Source: Dendrolimus kikuchii
Lineage: Eukaryota; Arthropoda; Insecta; Lepidoptera; Lasiocampidae
Length of the DNA stretch: 64,000 nucleotides
Direction: 5' to 3'
Assembly: GCA_019925095.2 (NCBI GenBank)
Contig: CM034409.1
Span: forward strand, 7,319,001-7,383,000
In this document: positions 20,828-31,238 of the stretch, one piece after another
How the letters are laid out: each line of letters opens with the position of its first letter
Position numbering within the stretch: the first letter of the stretch is position 1
Position numbers and translations under genes: made by a program
The notes under the pieces: model-generated
Told to the model about the DNA's origin: nothing
Database searches by the model: none
The model's input: only the letters and a program-made list of their open reading frames with translations

Positions 20828-20895
20828 AAAATACACATACACCCACGCACACGCGCATGCACGCACACGCGCACGCACGCACGCACGCACGCATG
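20828..20895. repeat. (CGCA)n microsatellite
   Basis: Imperfect ACGC/CGCA tetranucleotide repeats over nearly 70 bp, inside the Helitron and just upstream of the S1 insertion. Confidence 0.9.
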
Positions 20896-20942
20896 CACAT
20901 CAAGATTTAAACTGTAATTAGTTTACAAACGTAAAAAACTTT

Positions 20943-21257
20943 TATCCGTGCAGGAACGGAGAAAGAATACAATTTCCTGCGACCGGGCGGCCTGTCGTAA
21001 GAGGCGACTAAACAACCCACAGCCAGGTGGTAGGGCATTTGCCCGACTGGATGGCTACCACCCCTGGTCTAGAGCATGCCGCCATAACAACTTTGAGTGG
21101 TGTTCCGGCATTAGTGACCAGATTTCAGACTCACTTAAGAGAGCAGCAGCGCATTTGTAGCACCTTTGGTGTTGCAAATGTCCATAGGCGATGGTAACCG
21201 CTTTCCATCCAGTAGGCCGTCTGCCTGTCCGCTGAGCTCCTGCAATAAAAAAAAACC
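20943..21257 (+). mobile_element. S1 SINE-like element
   Basis: A full-length copy from ATCCGTGCAGGAACGGAG to the CCTGCAATAAAAAAAAA tail. It holds the S1 hallmark blocks AAACAACCCACAGCCAGG, TGGATGGCTACCACCCCTGG and CCATAGGCGATGGTAACCGC. The short open frames within it are on both strands and are non-functional. Confidence 0.85.
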
Positions 21258-21533
21258 CTCGCAGTGCCTCGTAAGAGGATGTCCGCAATTCTTGAGTGTT
21301 ACGTTTTTGCTGTTACATATTTGACGGGTGTTCCCGTTCTCATTTCGCTGAGCGTCATTAAAAAATTACAAAAATATTAAATCACAATCAAATAAGATCC
21401 TTGTCACTCAGGAATATGTAGCTTTCCACGAGTGAAAGAATTTTTAAAATCGGATCAGTAGCACCGGAAATTACCCTGAACATCCAAACTCACAAATTTT
21501 ACCACTTTATAATATTAAGTATAATACATTGTA

Positions 21534-22740
21534 TTTTTTGTTTTGATGATGGTATTGTGTGAAGGTCCGTATTGATAGGTGAAAATCCAGTTTACCAAAA
21601 ATTACAACAAATATCGTCTGGTTAACTCTTATTACTTTTTGTTTCAGTAGATAATGTATTTATAATTCAATCTATTTCTAATCAACTCTTGTATCTCAAA
21701 GCTATTACAATGTCACCTTTTATGTTGACAATATAGCTAGTTACGTAACTTTAACTGAATTTATTCAACTGTTCATTGAATCTTGGTTGTAATTGATTGT
21801 ATTGTGGACCCAAATTGAAATCAGACGGTAATAGAACAAAACCTTAGCTTTATTAACGCGTTTCAAAACTTCACAGGGTTCGACTCAGACGAACAATATA
21901 CCTAGGTAGAATAAGCCTCGAGTTCTTTGACTGAAGCCGGCTAAAGGAAGTCGGTTTTGGAATAGGAAACCGAGTTACGAAAAGTAGTATGGATAAAGAT
22001 GCAATAGTTTCCAGTTGATACATTACTAATACCCACACAGAGGCAAGCCACGTGTATACTACATACGTTTACGCACACAAGTGTATTTGACGATTTTTTG
22101 TTAATATAGGCTCCATATATACCTTGAGGCAATTGATAAAATCTGATAATTATTGATTTATTGTATCTTACGTTGAACATTTTTTGAGATATGGGATATA
22201 TTTTTAAACCATATTTATTTATTGATAACTAAATATATTTAACAAATAATTATATCTGTCTTATCTAGTGATAAAGTTGCTAGATTAGCACCCGCTAGAT
22301 TAACTGATATTGGTAGTCGTTAGCTTAACTTAACTTTAATATAACTGTGTGTATGTAACTGACGGGTCGTTGCAATAATAAACAACCCGTTCATTTTCAA
22401 AGTATGTAATTTTGTATATGATATTTACATAGCCGAACGTATCAATATAAAATATATATTCGGATTTAAAGGGATTAAATTTTGTACATTTTCGTGACAA
22501 ATTTTCTTTGTGTCTCTAATGTGACATAACAGTTGTCAATTATAAAACATTCAATCTTGCCTGCCAAGCAGTAGGCGAACAGATTTGTTTCGCCACATAA
22601 CTATATAATAAACATTTTCAGTCCGAACTTATTGTACATAGCTAGATTACATTAGATTTTTCTGTACGTTTGGGTACCTAGAAGATATCGTTCTAAGCGA
22701 TAAGGCCGTCTATTGTTTCGCCAGGAAATTATTGTAAATA
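21534..22740. other. No gene recognised
   Basis: AT-rich. A motif near 21925-21955 (GAAGCCGGCTAAAGGAAGTC) resembles the AAGTCGGTTA segment of the 7-8 kb array. No coding region was seen. Confidence 0.3.
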
Positions 22741-22824
22741 TGTATTTTTATACAGGCGTCACTCCGCGGTCTGCGGAGTGAGACTCGCGGACCGCGTTCG
22801 TAATACCGAAGTAAAAAAGAGAGT

Positions 22825-23168
22825 TGGTCTGAAAGAGAGTGTGGGGGTGTAGGTAAGGAAAGGAATGCTCCGGTGGTTCGGGCATGTGCGAAGAATGCAT
22901 GATGAAAGAACGACTACACAGATATACAATACAAAAGTGGATGAATGCAGAAGTCGTGGAAGCCCACGACACACCTTCCATGATCAAATTGATCGTGTAC
23001 TAGCAGAAGGTGATGTCAGGAGCCTTAAGAACAGACGAGCGTGCATGACAAGAGTTAAGAATGTCAAAGAAGCAAGTGAGGTGTGTAAGAATAAGCCTAA
23101 ATAGCGCTCTGTTGTTCGTGCCTACCCCGCAAGGGAACTGGCGTGAAGTTATGTATGTATGTATTTTC
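22825..23168 (+). pseudogene. RTE-a LINE C-terminal tail, longest plus-strand copy
   Basis: An open frame reads MLRWFGHVRRMHDERTTTQI, YNTKVDECRSRGSPRHTFHD, DRVLAEGDVRSLKNRRACM and KNVKEASEVCKNKPK, then a stop where other copies continue W-R-S-V. It ends with CTACCCCGCAAGGGAACTGG and (TATG)n. 5'-truncated, with no catalytic domain. The sequence just upstream (22760-22800) contains the hairpin CACTCCGC, loop GGTCT, GCGGAGTG. Confidence 0.8.
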
Positions 23169-23384
23169 TAATTATTCATTTGAATAACATATGGTGTCAC
23201 ACTTTAATTCTTTTAAATGTGGTAGAGTCATACCGAAATCATTATCTCGATTACAGCTCTTAGGGTCAGTGCGATTGGTCTAATAGCACGCTCCCAAAGA
23301 ATGTCTGAATATAAGGAATAATAATTGTATTACTATAACAACACACATTGAAACTTGACATCTTTGTCTACCGTGCTTACGGCT

Positions 23385-23520
23385 ACTGAAAAGTGGCCGA
23401 AACGTCGGAATAAAAAAAATACAGATGAATTAAGTACATCCTCCTTTTTGAAGTCGGTTAAAAATCAAATAAATTGCGACGCTTAAAACCGTTAAAACGT
23501 AGTTATATTATTAGGAGTAA
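23385..23520 (-). repeat. Dispersed repeat with CCGACGTTTCGGCCACTTTT
   Basis: On the minus strand it reads AACTACGTTTTAACGGTTTT, then an AACCGACTTC/AGGAGGATGT segment and CCGACGTTTCGGCCACTTTT. It matches 11040-11130 (other strand) and, in part, 25838-25882. It also carries the CTCCTTTTTGAAGTCGGTTA segment found at the end of the 7-8 kb array. An R4 fragment lies just before it (23270-23320). Confidence 0.5.
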
Positions 23521-23879
23521 GGGGAGTAAAATGGACACCGTGCAAAAAAGAGACTAAGTGAACATTCCGGCGAAGGCGACATGTCATTTTCAAAATATAT
23601 AATTGCTGTATGGACTTTATATCGCCCAATTTATCATACATGTCGCATCTAAACTTCCTAATTCCGCGTCTCGATTAATGAAAGGACCCAAAATTTGGGA
23701 ACTGTAATCCGTTTAACACCTCAACTTGGCTCGAATTCATCTCAAAGTTTGGACCTTTGGCTCCCAGCCTCTGATTATGGCTATTTATTAAAGCGATAAG
23801 CACGTTTAGGTCTTACTTGTGCGTAATTAAATTATTTGTACTGGGTTTGCGCTAATCAAGTTTTGCGGGTTTCGCCTTA
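23521..23879. other. No gene recognised
   Basis: No coding frame or shared repeat was identified. Confidence 0.3.
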
Positions 23880-24246
23880 TTGGATTATTGGTTCAACTTT
23901 TCGTCTAGAAACCCATATTTATCCATGAAATTAATAAGATTTTTTTTAAAGGTTTTTAAATACAAGCTTTTGAGATCCTGGATATCATGTAGCAACAGAG
24001 TGCTAGCCAAGACAAGTAAAACGAGCCCAAACACGACGAGTCTATCTTGTTTAGTACAGGAGTTGCTATGGCCATATCATCAGATCAGCTCCATGGTGCC
24101 TTATTATTGCATTGTCACGCGATATATATATGCGTGAAAAATTTCAGCTCAATCGGAATGCGAAAAGTTGGTCAAATTTAACTTGCAAGATTCCACCCGA
24201 ACTTACATACATAGGTACATCCATTGCATGTTAAATAAAAGCTTGT
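23880..24246 (+). mobile_element. RTE-type LINE 3' UTR
   Basis: It contains CATCAGATCAGCTCCATGGT, TTATTGCATTGTCACGCG, AAAATTTCAGCTCAATCGGA, AAATTTAACTTGCAAGATTC and a final GTTAAATAAAAGCTTG. I recognise this order as the 3' UTR of a widespread lepidopteran RTE-like LINE. The 85-codon open frame across it is incidental. Confidence 0.6.
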
Positions 24247-24367
24247 AAACTAGAGAGCGTCTAGAATGTTGTGGTTGTAGAAAATATTTTTTTCATGCTC
24301 TTTAGGGTTACTCTTGAACTCGGTTCCTTTTTTGTTATAAAACTTTTATTTGGTACAATATGCACTT

Positions 24368-24681
24368 GTTTTTTTTATTGCAGGAGATCAGTAAGCAGGC
24401 AGACGGCCCACTTGATGGAAAGCGGTTACCATCGCCTATGGACATTTGTAACACCAAAGGTGCTACAAATGCGCTGTTGCTCTCTTAACTGGATTGAAAC
24501 CTGGTCACTAATGCCGGAACACAACTCAAGGTTGTTATGGCGACATACTTTAGACCAGGGCTGGTAGCCATCCAGTCGGGCAAATGCTCTACCACCTGGC
24601 TGTGGGTTGTTTTGTCGCCTCTTACGACAGGCCGTCCGGCCGCAGGAAATTGTATTCTTTCTCCGTTCCTGCACGGATGAA
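24368..24681 (-). mobile_element. S1 SINE-like element
   Basis: A full-length minus-strand copy from the poly(T) at 24370 to CCGTTCCTGCACGGATGA at 24681, with the complement of all S1 hallmark blocks. Confidence 0.85.
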
Positions 24682-24849
24682 TGATGCACTTAAGTCAGAA
24701 AGACTGCCTAAGCCATGCGTGCTTCCCGAAGAGGATAAGAAAACCCACATCACTGTGATCCGGGACTTCTTTTTATACCGGGAATAAAATTAAAGTCCGG
24801 GAGTAAAAAAAATTAAATTAAAATTCCGGGAATGATTTTTTATTATGCA

Positions 24850-25830
24850 CTAGCTGTTACCAGCGGCTTCGCTCGCGTAGATTGAAAATAGTCATAGAGT
24901 AGTCAAAAAAAGTTAAAAAGTAGCCTCTTTTTCACTCCGTTAGGGGTTGAATTTTGAAGAACGCCGATACACGTGTACATTTATTTCTAGCCAGAAACAG
25001 GTATGCAATATTCGTAGCTTAAAAATATCGGATTTCATACAAATCTTCATTCATTTTTCACCCCTTCAGTGGTCGAATTTCAAATTTCAAAATTTCGTGA
25101 GTCTTACTTTAAAAATGACGGATTTTAATAAAAACTTTCATCCCCTTTCTCGATCTTTTAGGGGTTCAATTTGCAAAAAAATTTTCTTAGTGCACAATAC
25201 AATATAGACAGCACCCGCACAGTGTCGTAAATAGGGCGGTGCCATCGGTGCCCAGGCACAGGGCGTAGACTCTGGGGCGCGCAAGAATGGCCAGACCAGG
25301 CAGGACTATTATTTTTTCGGTTTGCTCCTGATAAGTTCCCGCTGCGTCTCTAGTTCTGATTCCAACACATACGTACCTACATGCCAGTATAATCAAAAAG
25401 TCTGTTAAATTAGACAAAACATCGCGCACGTTTTTTTGGCAGCGCACGAGCGTATTTATTTGTGTTCTTTAAAAAAATGGATTTTTCTTCCAAAATATTA
25501 GATAATTGGTCTACCAACTCCAAGGTCCTTGTGCGTTATTTTATCACCCTGAATGAAATAAAGCAGGCCTATACATGGCATTGCTCTAGCTAGGGTACCT
25601 ATAATATCTAAAAAAACAAGGGAGCAGTTTTATAGAAGCTCGCATAGGGCGCATAAAAGGCTATTTATGGCACTGCACCCGCATGCAATTTTTTCACGGT
25701 CCTAGAGTTAGTAATTTGGGTTAAGCGTTAATATGTCAGTCAGACAGTCAGTCAGCCAGTCAGACATTCAGTGAGGTCAAGCAATCATATATGTACAGAT
25801 AGATGAAAAATACTTTTTTAAAACGTAGAT
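24850..25830 (-). mobile_element. Helitron copy, minus strand, split by a hAT element
   Basis: CTAGCTGTTACCAGCGGCTT follows an A at 24849. CTCGCGTAGATTGAAAATAG is shared, in complement, with the 3' end of the Helitron at 57735-58130. The right part after the hAT insert holds CACGGTCCTAGAGTTAG and an imperfect (CAGT)n run (25738-25776). The exact 5' end was not fixed. Confidence 0.55.
25220..25675. mobile_element. hAT non-autonomous element with 8-bp target duplication
   Basis: The ends CAGTGTCGTAAATAG and CTATTTATGGCACTG are inverted repeats, and CACCCGCA lies on both sides (25212-25219 and 25676-25683). An 8-bp duplication with CAGTG...CACTG ends is diagnostic of hAT. The 456-bp interior has no transposase. 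It starts GGGCGGTGCCATCGGTGCCC, as in some hAT derivatives. It lies within the Helitron at 24850, so it is younger. Confidence 0.85.
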
Positions 25831-26039
25831 ATAAAAATCAAATAAAATACCACGCTTAAAACCGTTAAAACGTAGTTTTATTAGATCTAAAATCACTTGA
25901 CTAAACAATAAAGTACAAAATTAACTGTTGAAGAAAAGCTTTTATTCCAGGAACAATTTTAGTTGAAAATAGTGGAAAGGGTTGTATTTTATAAACGCTA
26001 AAGCCTTTTGAAGTACTTTTAACACTTTATTAAAACAAT
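25831..26039. repeat. Short dispersed repeat, then unrecognised sequence
   Basis: At 25838-25882 AAAATACCACGCTTAAAACC and GTTAAAACGTAGTTTTATTA match 23465-23510 and, in complement, 11030-11075. The rest is AT-rich with nothing recognised. Confidence 0.4.
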
Positions 26040-26800
26040 AGTTTTCCCCGTTTCGGCGCCGCGGGTCTAACTCTAGTGCGTACCTCTTCTTTAAAGAGCA
26101 GGCGTCAATACAGGTTACATTGTATTAAATTTTACCTTTGCCTTCGGAAGATTCACTTCATTTTATGTCGCAAACTATCCTATCTCCCGGCATGAAAGTA
26201 TTTATGTCCATTTTCGGTATTAAAACCAAATTTAAACAAAATTATAGCAAAACCGATCTAGTACAGTAGTTTTTTCATGAAAGCTTAACAGACGGACAGA
26301 TCGAGTTACTATCGCATTTTTTACGAATGATAAATTTTATATATATAAACTTGAGTAAATGATTGGTCTCCCATACAAAGGTCTTTCATCCTCCATTCAA
26401 CTCGTTCTAGTTTTATTTATTTATCCCCCGTCTATCTGTGAACTACACAAATGACAACAATGAGAAAAATGATCAAAATGGCTGAATTGAACAAAATTAC
26501 CGAAATGATCGAAGTAACGAAAATGGCTGAAATGATTGAAATGGCCGAAATGACGAAAATGGCAAATAACAAAGAAATCTATCCTACTTTCTGGGACAAC
26601 TTTTATATAAATCTATATATATTTTTATCCCGGAAACTATCCCATTTTTCGGCATAAAAAGTATCCTATGTTCATCCTCGGCATCGAAAATATATTATAT
26701 GTACTGAGTTTCAGCCAAATCGATCCAGTAGTTTTTACGTGAAAGCGTAACAGACAGACAGACAGAGCTACTTTCGCATTTATAATATTAAAAGGTATAG
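26040..26800 (-). mobile_element. Helitron with internal 9-bp minisatellite
   Basis: It is the same family as 55855-56547 in the opposite orientation. Read on the minus strand it has CTGTCTGTCTGTCTGTTACG, AAACTACTGGATCGATTTGG and GATGCCGAGGATGAACATAG, then GGACAATCTTT-like and minisatellite parts, and finally the GGTTACATTG-like and GACCCGCGGCGCC-like 3' portion. The terminal TC/CTAG are blurred by mutation. Confidence 0.6.
26451..26567. repeat. 9-bp minisatellite (ATGNNNAAA-type units)
   Basis: About 12 units of nine bases such as GAAATGATC, AAAATGGCT and GAAATGACG. Translation gives repeated M-x-E/K triplets, which explains a 68-codon frame starting at 26451 that is not a gene. Confidence 0.8.
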
Positions 26801-27185
26801 TATACATAGTAGCTTTGTTGGCATATGTTTGGCCATTGTTAACATTTAACATTCTTCTTCCATACCTTTCATTAAACAAATGATTACACATATTATACCA
26901 AAGGTATATACAGTATTTTAATTAAATAAGTTAAAAGCCTTCAACGATACGAATTATAGGAATGCTCAATAAAACTTTGCAAAATGTTTTCAACGACAAA
27001 AGTCCGAAGTTGAACAATCAAAATGTTCTATACAAATACAAGTATTTGTGACGGCTTAGTTATTTATTAACTTTATTCTGAATATTAATATCGTATTATT
27101 AGGTAGAATTTGTGAGGGTTCAGTGTTTAATAACACCGGGAATTGATTTATTATAAGAAATTGAGACAGTTAGTAGGGCGTTATA
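26801..27185. other. No gene recognised
   Basis: AT-rich; nothing recognised. Confidence 0.3.
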
Positions 27186-27300
27186 AAATTTCTTAGAGAC
27201 CGGAAAAGCCTGCGGAATGGAAAGTGGTTTCCATCATCTATAGACGTCTGCAGCTTCAGGGGCGAGGTGCCACCCTTTAGGACAGGATATTGAGTATATT
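27186..27300 (-). mobile_element. LINE 3' tail fragment
   Basis: GGAATGGAAAGTGGTTTCC, then ATCATCTATAGACGTCTGC and GGGGCGAGGTGCCACC, resemble the reverse complement of the S1/LINE tail and the last codons of the LINE. Short and decayed. Confidence 0.4.
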
Positions 27301-27514
27301 TTTGATTGCCGTCTTCTCCATCATATGGGAAGATAGAGGGTTTTATTTTTTCTTTTTATCTCTTTTTCAAAAAATGCTGATATGTAATACATGTTTTTCT
27401 CGTTCAATTTTTTTTGCTGTCTACATTTTTTAACTATTAATTATATTTTCTTACTATTTAATACATTTCTTACTATCTATTACATATCTTATTTACATTA
27501 TTTTTATACTACTA

Positions 27515-27837
27515 CTAGCGGCCCCGGCAGACGTTGTCCTGCTATAAAAAAATAAAAATCTACGACCCGACCCCAGCGCCACCTACCAATTCCAATTGTG
27601 GATTTAAACCATCCGGAGACCCACACAAAAACAAAATCACCAAAATCGGTCCAGGTGATTAGGAGGATTCTAGAACCCGATCTCAGCGCCACCTACCGGT
27701 TCCAACGGGATAAAAAGTATCCTATGTCCGTCTCCTGGTTCTAAGCTACCTCCTCATCAATTTTCAACCAAATCGGTGTAGCCGTTCTTGTGTTATAAAT
27801 AGTGTAACTAACACCACTTTCTTTTATATATATAAGA
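27515..27837 (-). mobile_element. Helitron (323 bp), A|CTAG...GA|T
   Basis: CTAG at 27515 follows an A, and GA at 27836-27837 precedes a T, giving a perfect Helitron TC...CTAG on the minus strand with no target duplication. The interior has CGGCCCCGGCAGACGTTGTC, and CAGCGCCACCTACC occurs twice, 100 bp apart. A related 3' portion forms part of the chimera at 60872. Confidence 0.75.
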
Positions 27838-28163
27838 TTTATTGTACATTTCTATTTACTACTGCTTACTGCCTACATGGTTACTTACTACTGCTGTCGT
27901 AGGTTCTATGTCATTTTTTACTATCTAGAGCTTTTACGCTCAGGATATAGAGTATGGCATAGGAGAGATGAGATGAAACCTGTGGGATAGGAGGATCAGA
28001 CGCGTGCGTGTACGCATGTCATCCTTTACGATATCAGGCCTATATTTCTAGACATGCCTAGGCATTTGTTCTTCACATCTCTAGTCAGTCTCCGTAAAAC
28101 ATGGAAGTACTAGCTTACAAGACCATGTTTTGCAATTTTTTTTGATATGTCATGGAAATTATA
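27838..28163. other. No gene recognised
   Basis: It includes a purine-rich stretch (27950-28005) that resembles 3516-3605. Nothing else is recognisable. Confidence 0.3.
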
Positions 28164-28350
28164 TCCGTGCAGGAACGGAGGTACCATCCCTGGTCTTAAG
28201 TAAGCCGCTATGACAACCTTGAATTGTGTTCCGGCATTAGTGACCAGGTTACAGTATCCCTTTAGAGAGCGGCATCATATTGATAGCACCGTTGGTCCAT
28301 TGGAGATGGTATGTGCTTTCCAGCAAGTGAGCCGTCAGCAGAGAGGCAGA
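28164..28350 (+). mobile_element. S1 copy with internal deletion
   Basis: The head ATCCGTGCAGGAACGGAG is joined directly to GTACCATCCCTGGTCTTAAG, removing about 110 bp, followed by diverged S1 sequence to about 28350. Confidence 0.6.
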
Positions 28351-28667
28351 CTAAAAATATTTTATAAGTTCACATTTGACCGACACTGCAGCTGATGTCA
28401 AGTGGAAATGCAGTTTAAGATGGAGCACTTATACCCAATAGATAACTGATCACGCGACACCTGAGGACATCTAAATTGTATGTTTCTTGGTTGGTATTTC
28501 CACCATATATCGAAGTTGTGAACTCTTACATCTGCTTCTAGGTGTTAAGAAGAAGATAACATGACGATAATCAGACGTTTATGGCTGTTAGTTATTTATT
28601 TGCACAACACAACAGATAACAATCAATAGCATTCAGTAGCATAATACATTATGTAAATGGTTAATAT
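28351..28667. other. No gene recognised
   Basis: AT-rich; nothing recognised. Confidence 0.3.
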
Positions 28668-29136
28668 TGTTACACGCCGACAAAAGTGGACGCACACCTG
28701 CCTACCATAAAACACACACTTTATTACCTTTCCGCATTTGGACTTCTTTTGTTTACTGTGTGCTTAAAATTTGTAATTAGAAAAGCAGCCTATTGTGTAT
28801 TGTAATCTTTTATGACAGTCATTAGACAGGTGTATCGAACTGATTCTAAGAAATTCGATCTATGCGGGTGGGCAGCCATATTGTATCGGTGCAGTATAAA
28901 GTAATGGCCCAATGGAGATATCGACAGTCTAGCGATAGTCACAAGCGAGGCAAGACGTGTATACATTCGATAATCTATATAGTGACGGACTTTGCGCGTG
29001 TTATTGAATCGTGTATTACGTTTGTACTGGTTGTGTTCAGTTATATTTGTACCTGTGTTATACGTGTTTGTATAGTTCTAATAAATTCTATAGTAATTCC
29101 ATCGGCATTTTAATTCGAGTCCTGTAACTCGTAACA
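28668..29136 (+). mobile_element. LTR-1 solo LTR (469 bp)
   Basis: It starts TGTTAC and ends GTAACA. It holds TTTGGACTTCTTTTGTTTAC, a TATA motif (CAGTATAAAG near 28891), GACGGACTTTGCGCGTGTTA, and AATAAA near 29081, in the order expected of U3-R-U5. Flanks are ATAT/ATAC. No primer-binding site or coding region follows, so it is a solo LTR. Gypsy versus BEL/Pao cannot be decided. Confidence 0.75.
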
Positions 29137-29211
29137 ATACGTAATTAAAAGAAGTTTTAAAAGATAAAGTTTTGTATTAAATATATCCAGTTTATCATAA
29201 TTTGTAGAGAT

Positions 29212-29900
29212 TTCGGAACATTCATCGTCAGCCAACCGTTGTCCACTGCTGGACGTAGGACTCCCTAAGTTGGCGTCACTTATCCCGGTCCTCCGCTATT
29301 CTCATCCCGCCCCTATTTTTTTTTTTTTTTGGTTTTGAGGCGAGGGAAAATGCTTAACCGATTTACGCACAAACTGGGTCGTTGCTAGAGGAACGACACG
29401 CGTCGGTCGGGGGCGATAACACTGCAACAATAGTATGCTCTTGGCAGCGCTCCGTCCGCGATCGACGTCACAGAATAGTGTGGAAGACTCCGAGCGTTGC
29501 TGCACGGGCGAGCAACCCCAATACCCACTAAAAAACCCCTCCTCCTTGACGACCCTGCGCTTTGAATGTGTTGGAAAGGCTGAGATTTAGAACATAGTTA
29601 CGCCCAGCCGAATCCCGCCCCTACCGGCAATCTTGCGCAGATCGCCCGTCCATCGGGTTGGAGGGCGTCCTACATTTGCCGAGACGCGGTCTGTAACCTT
29701 GTCTATATCGGTAACCTTGTTTCTCTTACGGATATCCTCATTTCTGAGTTTATCCATAAACGATACTCCCAACATAGCTCGTTCCATAGTCCGCTGAGGT
29801 ACCTTCAGTTTGTAAACCAACCCTACTGTCAACGTCTTCGTCTCGGAACCATACGTCATAACGGGTAGGACGCATTGCTCTAAGTCTTTCGTCTTCAAGC
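29212..29900 (-). pseudogene. RTE-like LINE C-terminal pseudogene split by R1-like 3' UTR
   Basis: On the minus strand the frame reads CVLPVMTYGSETKTLTVGL, RTMERAMLGVSFMDKLRNED, IRKRNKVTDIDKVTDRV and VGRPPTRWTGDLRKIAGRGG, clearly the post-RT tail of an RTE-type element. The frame is cut at 29623 by a foreign insert (29316-29611) and resumes at 29304 with the LINE's end (GTCCAGCAGTGG-type). The SMxGV-like segment and PPTRW are typical of the family. Confidence 0.8.
29316..29611 (-). mobile_element. R1-like LINE 3' UTR insertion with 12-bp target duplication
   Basis: The insert is flanked by ATCCCGCCCCTA on both sides (29304-29315 and 29612-29623) and has a poly(T) at its left edge, i.e. a minus-strand poly(A) tail. 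Its 280-bp body matches the 3' UTR of the R1-clade element at 43840-44125 (shared GTTGCTGCACG-like, CGATCGACGTCACAGAATAG and CGTCGGTCGGGGGCGATAAC). It is 5'-truncated; short frames inside are not genes. Confidence 0.9.
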
Positions 29901-29919
29901 ATTGCGTAATATTAATTAA

Positions 29920-30288
29920 CTAGTTGTCGCCCGTGCTAGAAATTCGACCATAATAATTAATTTAAATTATAAGTTTGAACATTATTAAGGTTTTGTTGCC
30001 AAAGACTATATACTTCTATAATCACAGATTTCGCCAAGGCTACACTGTTAATTTGACTTTAACAATAAACAAAAGAATAAATATGCGTGTGTGTGTCAAA
30101 TACATGATAGTATATGTAATGTTTTTTTATTATTGATTTATTGTATTTTTAATGCATAATTTTAAAAAAATATTAGCATTCTGCACTCCTTCTCTATATA
30201 AACTATAAGTGTTCGAAATTTCATACCCTTCCGTCGGCGCAATTTTCGTAAAAAGGGGTACAAAGTTTTTGCTTCACGTAATAATATA
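29920..30288 (-). mobile_element. Helitron of the CTAGTGGTCGCCC family
   Basis: CTAGTTGTCGCCCGTGCTAG begins at 29920. Then come AAATTCGACCATAATAATTA, GATTTCGCCAAGGCTACACT, GCGCAATTTTCGTAAAAAGG and TTTGCTTCACGTA. Four more copies are at 47351, 52505, 53750 and 59835. Non-coding. Confidence 0.65.
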
Positions 30289-30592
30289 ATGATTCAATAT
30301 GTCAAAATTTATGTAAGAATAATAAAAACGATGTTGGAGAGGACATCCTAAAGCAATACGCGACGTAAGGACTTACGTGGTTAGCTCGACAACAGTAACA
30401 ATTAACAAGCGGAGGTCGTCGGGGATTTGAGTAGTCTGGGCAAATACAGCCGGAGCTCTCTGGTACTTGTAGCATTTAATTGGTTATAACTGGCTAGCTC
30501 TTTTACCTATATTTCGTGTACGTTTTGAATACCAAATTTGCTATAACCTAAATTTATTGGGACAAAATCGATGAGAGAAACATAGAATGTTA
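30289..30592. other. No gene recognised
   Basis: A moderately GC-rich patch (30330-30470) has no coding frame and no shared repeat. Confidence 0.3.
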
Positions 30593-30670
30593 TAGCAAAC
30601 GTCTGTAGGCGACAGTAACCACTTTCCATGAGCTGGGACGTCTACCTGTTTGCCAGCTTCGCAATAAAAA
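30593..30670 (+). mobile_element. LINE 3' tail fragment
   Basis: CAAACGTCTGTAGGCGACAG, TAACCACTTTCCATGAGCTG and CAGCTTCGCAATAAAAAT match the general LINE/S1 tail layout. Less than 80 bp remains. Confidence 0.45.
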
Positions 30671-30837
30671 TTCCTCTATTACTTCTATTACTATTCTATA
30701 TTTACATATTTTATGTATACGTTTGTTTAAATTCAATTTTATTATCTTTACCTAATTATTATTTTCAAAATTACATTTATTTCTATTTAAATTTATTCTT
30801 ATTGTTATAAATAATAAACTTATAATATATAATTGTA

Positions 30838-31151
30838 TTATTGAAGTGAAGTTTCTTTAGAATCATTGTTATTTGAAACTGGGTGAAACGAAAAAGCGAC
30901 ACTAAAAATAGATAAACACATAAATCGACAAGACTAAGCCTGCGACAGAACGAGATAGAATAGAATAGATAGAGTCAGAAATGTTTTGAAGTTTTTCGTT
31001 AATACTTCAAATTTCGTGTTTTAAAGCTTAAATATATTATAACGATATAATATATGAAATGTGACGTCACGAAATTTAGAATCCCTCCCACCCTTTGTCA
31101 CTTTGTTTCACTTCTACTGTGTGTGATCTCAACACACACACAATTTTTTAT
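30838..31151 (+). mobile_element. MITE-A copy
   Basis: It runs from TTGAAGTGAAGTTTCTTTAG to GTTTCACTTCTACTGTGTGT and a (AC)n-like end. It contains GAAACGAAAAAGCGACACTA, AAGACTAAGCCTGCGACAG, TTAATACTTCAAATTTCGTG and GAAATGTGACGTCACGAAAT. The ends share GAAGTGAAAC-type sequence with the FB family. Non-coding. Confidence 0.6.
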
Positions 31152-31238
31152 TATTCGAAAGTGGGCCGTGGAACGAGATATTTCTCATATGTGTGCCGCC
31201 ATAACAACCTTGTGTTGCCGCCATAACAACCTCGTGTC

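Larger units (their letters stand above)
20791..21533 (-). mobile_element. Helitron copy, minus strand, split by S1
   Basis: On the plus strand it starts CTAGCTGACCTGTGCCCACT after an A (20790), the reverse complement of a CTAG|T 3' end. The right part has GTGAAAGAATTTTTAAAATC and ends near CTTTATAATATTAAGTATA. In between lie a (CGCA)n run (20828-20895) and an S1 element (20943-21257). A second related start near 21325 (GACGGGTGTTCCCGTT) suggests two Helitron ends or an internal duplication. Confidence 0.5.

Noticed and set aside
20948..21288. Recurrent frames such as MQERRKNTISCGRAACRKRRL and MLQMRCCSLKGDW
   Set aside because: They recur at every S1 copy, on both strands, with stops at different places. 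S1 is non-coding.
22748..22987. Two overlapping minus-strand frames
   Set aside because: Antisense to the RTE-a coding remnant on the plus strand.
26451..26657. 68-codon frame with M-x-E/K repeats
   Set aside because: Translation of a 9-bp minisatellite inside a Helitron, not a repeat protein gene.
26740..26770. CRISPR-like short repeats (CAGA/CTGT runs)
   Set aside because: Simple tetranucleotide runs in Helitron ends. There is no repeat-spacer structure, and the genome is eukaryotic.
29302..29505. 67-codon minus-strand frame (also seen at 43951-44178)
   Set aside because: It lies in the R1-like 3' UTR downstream of the ORF stop and differs in its C-terminal end between the two copies.
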